A stretch of DNA of 64,000 bases from Amycolatopsis alba DSM 44262 (GTDB lineage Bacteria; Actinomycetota; Actinomycetes; Mycobacteriales; Pseudonocardiaceae). Under the pieces are notes generated by a model. It had not been told where the DNA came from. It saw only the letters and a list, made by a program, of their open reading frames with translations, and ran no database searches. Position numbers and translations under genes: made by a program. Below, in pieces: positions 60,401 through 64,000 of this stretch (positions within the stretch are counted from its first letter, which is position 1; each line of letters starts with the position of its first letter). The stretch lies in the NCBI RefSeq assembly GCF_000384215.1, contig NZ_KB913032.1:7587605-7651604 (forward strand), written 5' to 3'.

Positions 60401-62035
60401 GGTGACCGCCCTCCGCACCTGATCGAGGTGGACCCGGCTGCGGTACAGCTGTGCGTTGCGTGTCGGTCCGCAGTGGCCGATGACCACGCCGACCCGGGCC
60501 CGCTGCGCGGCGCAGACCCCCCGCACGCCGTCCGGCAGCGCGTTCACGCATTCCACCAGCATGATCTGGGTGCGGTCCATCCTCCGCACCGTGGTGGCGG
60601 GCAACCTCAGCTGAGTGAGCGGCGGCTGCGGATAGTGGTCGCCGAATGTCGCGGCTCCCGCCGGCGGCAGCCGCGAGGACCAGGCCACGACGACCGGCTC
60701 GCGGTCGCGCGCGGTCGCGGGAGCGACGAGGCAGGCGCGTCGCGGTCCGCGGCCGGGACGGTGCTCGCGGAGGATGAGGTGGGCGTTCGTACCGCCGAAC
60801 CCGAATCCGCAGACCGCGCCGGTCCGCGCGGGTCCGTCGGCCGAGGCGGGCCACGCCCTCGGCGTGGTCGGGACGGTGATGGTCCCCAGATCGAGCGGTG
60901 GGGCGTCGAAACGGTACTGCGGCGGGATCTGGCCGTGGCGCAGCGCCAGCGCCAGGTGGACCACCGAGACCGCACCCGCGGCCCACCCGGTGTGGCCGAT
61001 CAGGGACTTGTTCGAGACCACCGTGATCGGGTGTCGGTAGGACTCCCGCAGCGCGCGGAGCTCCACCGAATCACCGGCGGGGGTCCCGGTCGCGTGGGCT
61101 ACCACGAACGCGACCTCGTCGGCCGCGATGTCCGCGTCGGCCAGCGCGGACTCGATCGCGCGGCGCTGGGCGGTTTCGGAGGGAGCGTAGATCGCGGTAC
61201 CCCGCCCGTCGGCCGACAGCCCGATCCCCGAGATGACGCCGTGCACGGTGTCCCCGTCGGTGACAGCGCGGTCCAGGCGCTTGAGCACGAGGACCGCCGC
61301 GGCGTCGGCGAACAGGGTGCCGTCGGCGCCGGCGTCGAGCGCGCGGACCACACCTCCCCGCGACAGGCCCCTGTTCTTGGAGAACAGCACGACGTTGGTG
61401 GGGGTCACCAGGCTCATACCGCCGCACAGGGCCAAGTCGGTATCGCCCGAGCGCAGCCTGCGGACGCCCAGATCCAGTGCGTACAGCGACGACGAGCACG
61501 CGGTGTCCAGGACGTGCGTGGTGTGGTGCTCGGGCAGCAGCCCGCGCACCGCGTCCCGGACGATCCGGTGCGGGAGGTAGCGCCCGGCCTGTCGCGCCCG
61601 AGCGAAATGCTCCGCCACCTCACCGAGTCCGTCTGCCAGCGCGGAACTGCGCACGCTGGCCTCGTCCTGGTGGAGACTGTTGTCGGCGGTGTGCCCCAGC
61701 CAGAGGTCCACGCGGTCGGAGTTGGTCCGGGTGACACCGTCGAGTGCCTGCCGGACACTGTGTCGCAACCACGTCCGGCAGTAGTCCTCGGCGTGATCGG
61801 GGTGAGCGGACACGATGTACCCGGCACGGTCCTGGTAGGTCTTGTCGGTGGCGTTCGGGTCGGCATGGACGAAGTCCGGGGCGTGCCACCGCTGCGCGGG
61901 TGCCTCGACGAAGAGTTCGGCACCCTTGTCGAGCAGGGTCCAGAACTCCTCCGGGGAGTCCGCGCCGGGCACTTTGAGCCCCATGCCGACGACGGCGACA
62001 TCGGCGGCGGCGTCGACGCGTGCGCCGGTGGTCAC
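57437..62035 (-). CDS. PUFA-synthase-like iterative PKS, KS-CLF-KR-DH
   Basis: 1532 residues from GTG 62035, overlapping the upstream stop by GTGA (GAGGAG site). Residues ~10-425 are a ketosynthase with Cys179 (DTACSSSL), His313 (AHATGT) and His347 (NKSLIGHTG). Residues ~485-650 are a second, shortened KS-like fold in which the active Cys is replaced by Glu602 (TVDTGEASL), a chain-length-factor-like domain. A structural linker precedes the KR (GGARGIG 959-965, Ser1127, Tyr1140). The C terminus has hot-dog DH sequence with His1273 (YLDGHRIDRYATMPG) and an Asp in TLDALAQLG. No AT, ACP or ER is in this protein; AT and ACP come from the preceding gene. The layout is that of PfaC/secondary-lipid synthases rather than modular PKSs. 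Confidence 0.88.
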   Translation of the reverse strand: MTTGARVDAAADVAVVGMGLKVPGADSPEEFWTLLDKGAELFVEAPAQRWHAPDFVHADPNATDKTYQDRAGYIVSAHPDHAEDYCRTWLRHSVRQALDGVTRTNSDRVDLWLGHTADNSLHQDEASVRSSALADGLGEVAEHFARARQAGRYLPHRIVRDAVRGLLPEHHTTHVLDTACSSSLYALDLGVRRLRSGDTDLALCGGMSLVTPTNVVLFSKNRGLSRGGVVRALDAGADGTLFADAAAVLVLKRLDRAVTDGDTVHGVISGIGLSADGRGTAIYAPSETAQRRAIESALADADIAADEVAFVVAHATGTPAGDSVELRALRESYRHPITVVSNKSLIGHTGWAAGAVSVVHLALALRHGQIPPQYRFDAPPLDLGTITVPTTPRAWPASADGPARTGAVCGFGFGGTNAHLILREHRPGRGPRRACLVAPATARDREPVVVAWSSRLPPAGAATFGDHYPQPPLTQLRLPATTVRRMDRTQIMLVECVNALPDGVRGVCAAQRARVGVVIGHCGPTRNAQLYRSRVHLDQVRRAVTAIAPRSGPALAAHQERVRGLVPHATEDSFPGEMANIIAARLSNYFDLRGLSLTVDTGEASLIDAFAIGTRYLAEGVLDVVLVGAANGNTLPAWEELLSHESEPVRPREGAFLFAVTARKTAEENGLPVLAVVEPPTVAVPDDGATRPCSTYCGAEGGPELVSFLSGRAGKEAALLVRRAPDRGEPARTLRLSRDGARATPAVRRYAYTLGVPVCPPQNGDSPRADAQSPLPDPCVVLTNNLDVLTGTTLPDGVRVVDVGAELPFDPHRIDQALSGPQAHHLRILVDPATSPLRVARLLEAVYLAARGRNAGSGSFVVVVLGGVDSRRRPHPRTGAFTGLAAGLATDTTVAPRVVVHEATRFDEARADLERELRAGGPAPVTFHVSGERLVGVLEDRPVVTGPIPLTRDSVVVCAGGARGIGALAVTALAEAVAPRIFLIGSTRLDPQRPALPGKLTFLRARTSGPDAVSPKNALAEYERLLREDEAASTLAALREYCGADRVTYLTCDLRDSAAVHDTIRHVLDVAPSIDLLLNVAGISRPASLDNKTLAEFKAVRDTKLAAHANLSSALRDNRPRLWCNFGSATALAPVPGEADYCAANGFLLTAALSQRHLGEFSIAWGWWADSGLAADPITRSRLAEHFTPITTDEGVRAFLADLADTRRPEVIAYLGDAEIEQGTRYGSFAAQTAPARTRPPASFYVDGTERPDSEVVVVSRVLDLDRDGYLDGHRIDRYATMPGLFQVELAAEAALRLVPGRVATVFEDLDLVSFLRVYSADRPRPVRVTARLRSHDRYQSTVDVQVAGDVVGPQGIVVADKVYATVVVTLHDRLPEAPLWSGPDDPGTPEAEASRSHDSGWTLTGVFASLADLRRTPRGHRARLRLAKTELERWFTDVTTPMVTLDALAQLGVLSRAAAPDGTIPVPRHVRRIELYGPAKDVDLARVAGGIDLHCVCDNDRFDRDESVAVAPGGRVVARVIGLTSVRPGEG

Positions 62036-63408
62036 CGCGCGTCTCCTCGGGACGCGTCCGCGCGCGCGGAGAGGATGCCGTAGATCGCGTCGCTCACCGC
62101 GCCGAGCGTCTCGTGCCGGGCTGGCTGGAGGTCGTCGGGAAGGTCCTCCAGGCCATACCGCGCCAACACGCGCACCAGCAACTCGGTGCGCTTCATCGAA
62201 TCGACGCCAAGGTCGGCTTCGAGGTGCGCGTCCGGGGTGAGGACCTCCTCGGGGTACTCCATCGCGTCCGCGTAGATGGCGCGTACCTCGGCGAGGACCG
62301 CCTCATGGGTGACGCCGTCCGCCTCCTGCCCGGATGGTGCCGGAAGCGCGTCGGGTGGGAGAGCCGGTTCGGCGTCGTGCTCCGGAGACGACGTCGGGCC
62401 GGATGTGGTGTGCTCGGCCGTGTCCGGGCGTGCCGCGAGGAACGCGACCGCCTCCGCTAATTGCCGCTCCACGGCGTCGCCTCCGAAAGCGAACGTCGTC
62501 ACCTCTGGGAAGGCGGCGCGGACAGCCCCGGTGAGCGTGCCGCCGGCACCGACTTCCACGAAGACCCCCGCCCCCGCACGGCGCAGCAGGCCGACGGCCG
62601 GGCCGAAGGGCACCGGGGCGAGCAGGTGCAGCCCGAGCAGACGCGGCAGGTCGTCCCCGTCGCGGTAGTACCGGCCGAGGATCGGAGAGTAGACCGGCGA
62701 GATGAACGGGGCGCGCGGGTAGTCGAGGATCGCGGCGACGAGCGCGCTGCTCGCGGCGGACACCGCCGGACTGTGGAACGCCACTGGCGCGTACAGGCGG
62801 GCGGCGCTGATGCCGAGGGCGCTGGCGACCGCCTCGATCGTGCCCAATGTCGCCGTCGGGCCGGAAACCACACACTGGTGAGGCCCGTTGTCGACGGCGA
62901 CCGCGACGCGGTCGTCGCCGGCCAGCCGCACGATCGCGGCCGCCGTGTCGACGGTGCACGACAGTGACGTCATGCCTCCCGCGACACCGCCTTCGTCGTC
63001 CTGTGCCACCGCGATCACCCGGTGGCAGACGATCCGCGCGGCGTCGGTGAGTTCGAGGGCGCCGCCGCACGTCAGCGCGGCGATTTCGCCAAGGCTGTGC
63101 CCCACCAGCACGTCCGGCGTGGCTCCCCGCGCGCGCAGCATGCGGTGGACGCTCACCGAAGACGCGAACACGGCCAGTTGCAGGATCGCCGCATCCGCCC
63201 GGAACAGCTCCGCGGGGTCGGGCGGGTCCGGTCGGAACACCTGGTCGATCACGCTGGTGCGCAACAGATCCTGGGCCGCTTCGTCGACGATGTCGAACGT
63301 CTCGCGGACCGGCTCGTCACCCCGCCGGTACTCGGCCGCCAGGAATCCTTGACGGTATCCGCCTTGGCCGGGGAACAGCCCGACCGAGGTCTCCACATCG
63401 AGAGGCAC
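62032..63408 (-). CDS. Acyltransferase-acyl carrier protein didomain (PKS/PUFA-type)
   Basis: 458 residues. The start is GTG 63408, seven bases after GGAGGG. A longer frame to 63549 would overlap the hot-dog gene. AT: LFPGQGG near residue 13, catalytic Ser105 in VGHSLGE, and VAFHSPAV (close to the HAFH of malonyl-specific ATs). After a Pro-rich linker (~330-350) comes one ACP with the 4'-phosphopantetheine Ser404 in LGVDSMKRTELL, nearer to the LGIDSIKR of PUFA and enediyne ACPs than to the GxDSL of modular PKSs. It loads malonyl units onto its own ACP for the KS-CLF-KR-DH partner encoded next. Coupled to both neighbours by short or overlapping junctions. Confidence 0.9.
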   Translation of the reverse strand: MPLDVETSVGLFPGQGGYRQGFLAAEYRRGDEPVRETFDIVDEAAQDLLRTSVIDQVFRPDPPDPAELFRADAAILQLAVFASSVSVHRMLRARGATPDVLVGHSLGEIAALTCGGALELTDAARIVCHRVIAVAQDDEGGVAGGMTSLSCTVDTAAAIVRLAGDDRVAVAVDNGPHQCVVSGPTATLGTIEAVASALGISAARLYAPVAFHSPAVSAASSALVAAILDYPRAPFISPVYSPILGRYYRDGDDLPRLLGLHLLAPVPFGPAVGLLRRAGAGVFVEVGAGGTLTGAVRAAFPEVTTFAFGGDAVERQLAEAVAFLAARPDTAEHTTSGPTSSPEHDAEPALPPDALPAPSGQEADGVTHEAVLAEVRAIYADAMEYPEEVLTPDAHLEADLGVDSMKRTELLVRVLARYGLEDLPDDLQPARHETLGAVSDAIYGILSARADASRGDAR

Positions 63409-63422
63409 GGCGAACCCTCCAG

Positions 63423-64000
63423 TCACAGGTGTTCCGCCGGGACGGCGGGCTTGCCGCCCCGGTCCAGTCGATGACACTTCAGCGCTCGGAGTACGTCGTC
63501 GCCGAGGTCGATCACTTCCGGCGGCCTGCCGGGCCGGGCCACCGCGCACGCGTGCGTGACCAGACCGGCGGCAACACGCACCAGCACCCCGTCGCGCACC
63601 ACGAAGTACTCGATCCGCGCGTCGTAAGCTCGCCGGCGGTACACGTCCTTCACGCCGTAACGGACGTACAGTGTCTCGTCCGCCGTCGCGACCGGGCCGA
63701 GCCGCAGGCGCAACGAAGTAATCGGGTAGTACAGCGACTTTCGGGCGTCCTCGGCGACCGGGACCACCCGGTCGAACCGGAACCTGTCGTCGGTGTCACG
63801 CCAGATCTCGACCAGCCCGTAGTGCGAGAGCCACTTCTTCTCCGAACACAGATATAACGGCACGCGCAAGGACCAGGTGAACGCTCGGGGACTGTCTGCG
63901 GCCAGTGCGTCCTCGGCGCTGCCGCCCTCCGGGACGACGATGTCGGCGCTGCCGGGCACACGATCCCGCAGGGCGGACACCTCCGCGACCGGGATCCCCG
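63423..64000 (-). CDS. Hot-dog-fold protein, likely thioesterase or dehydratase-like; 5' end may be outside window
   Basis: About 185 residues are visible from a GTG at 63980, but the frame stays open to the edge (reading IPVAEV before it), so the true start may lie beyond 64000. Sequence such as WSLRVPLYLCSEKKWLSHYGLVEIWR, RKSLYYPITSLRLRLG, YVRYGVKDVYRRRAYDARIEYFVV and AAGLVTHACAV fits a 4HBT/acyl-CoA thioesterase-like hot-dog domain. It is the first visible gene of the PKS operon, and release of the finished acyl chain is a sensible role. Catalytic residues cannot be assigned with confidence. Confidence 0.65.
   Translation of the reverse strand, partial: GIPVAEVSALRDRVPGSADIVVPEGGSAEDALAADSPRAFTWSLRVPLYLCSEKKWLSHYGLVEIWRDTDDRFRFDRVVPVAEDARKSLYYPITSLRLRLGPVATADETLYVRYGVKDVYRRRAYDARIEYFVVRDGVLVRVAAGLVTHACAVARPGRPPEVIDLGDDVLRALKCHRLDRGGKPAVPAEHL

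Noticed and set aside
57437..64000. Enediyne PKS cassette
   Set aside because: Enediyne PKSs have KS-AT-ACP-KR-DH-PPTase in one protein. Here AT and ACP are separate, a CLF-like domain is present and no companion enediyne genes are visible.

Overview
The window is very GC-rich, with long dense genes, GTG starts and a biosynthetic gene content typical of an actinomycete. A recurrent intragenic 11-mer, TCCACWGTGGA, and the gene types point towards Pseudonocardiales (Amycolatopsis-like). That placement is inference; there is no rRNA or other marker here. No tRNA, rRNA or CRISPR array was seen.

Region 1 (1-22411, minus strand) is a non-ribosomal peptide operon. It runs from an S12/beta-lactamase-fold serine hydrolase (21116-22411), to a 5857-residue NRPS with five modules (A-T / C-A-T-E / C-A-T-E / C-A-T-E / C-A-T), to a second NRPS (C-A-T-C...) that leaves the left edge. 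All five pocket codes in the large NRPS are of the Val/Ile class, and the sixth looks basic. The predicted start of the product is L-Val, D-Val, D-Ile/Val, D-Val, L-Val, then a basic residue. The S12 hydrolase is a candidate trans-acting PBP-type cyclase/thioesterase or a D-peptide hydrolase.

Region 2 (22412-24389) holds no convincing gene. Region 3 (24390-32384) is a ROK repressor diverging from a tightly coupled six-gene operon: GatZ/KbaZ-like ketose-phosphate protein, PMI-like cupin, DegT-type aminotransferase, HAD sugar phosphatase, MFS exporter and an N,N-dimethylformamidase-like protein. It reads as an undescribed amino-sugar type pathway with a sugar-responsive regulator.

Region 4 (32385-35985) is a graveyard: lipocalin-like and polyketide ACP remnants, an intact DUF5988 gene, an intact HTH/TPR regulator, a truncated IspH-like gene and an IS110 transposase scrap. 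Region 5 (35986-44035) is a discrete-enzyme acyl-CoA module: propionyl-CoA carboxylase beta chain, KAS III, F420/LLM oxidoreductase, alpha-methylacyl-CoA racemase, MaoC hydratase, SDR and a methyltransferase. It is flanked by two diverged copies of one regulator/IspH junction. The left copy keeps the regulator intact and the right copy (44079-45238) keeps the IspH-like gene intact, which suggests insertion by homologous recombination.

Region 6 (45239-46628) has no intact gene but contains a perfect 22-bp hairpin and a frameshifted small ORF. Region 7 (46629-56130) is cell-envelope related: a secreted lytic transglycosylase, a 1455-residue LAxTG-anchored surface protein with six SpaA-like repeats, a membrane-anchored protein, a beta-helix lipoprotein and, divergently, a Tat/lipoprotein DyP peroxidase. 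Region 8 (56356-64000) is an F420/LLM oxidoreductase converging on a PUFA-synthase-like polyketide system: hot-dog protein, AT-ACP, and KS-CLF-KR-DH. It continues off the right edge.
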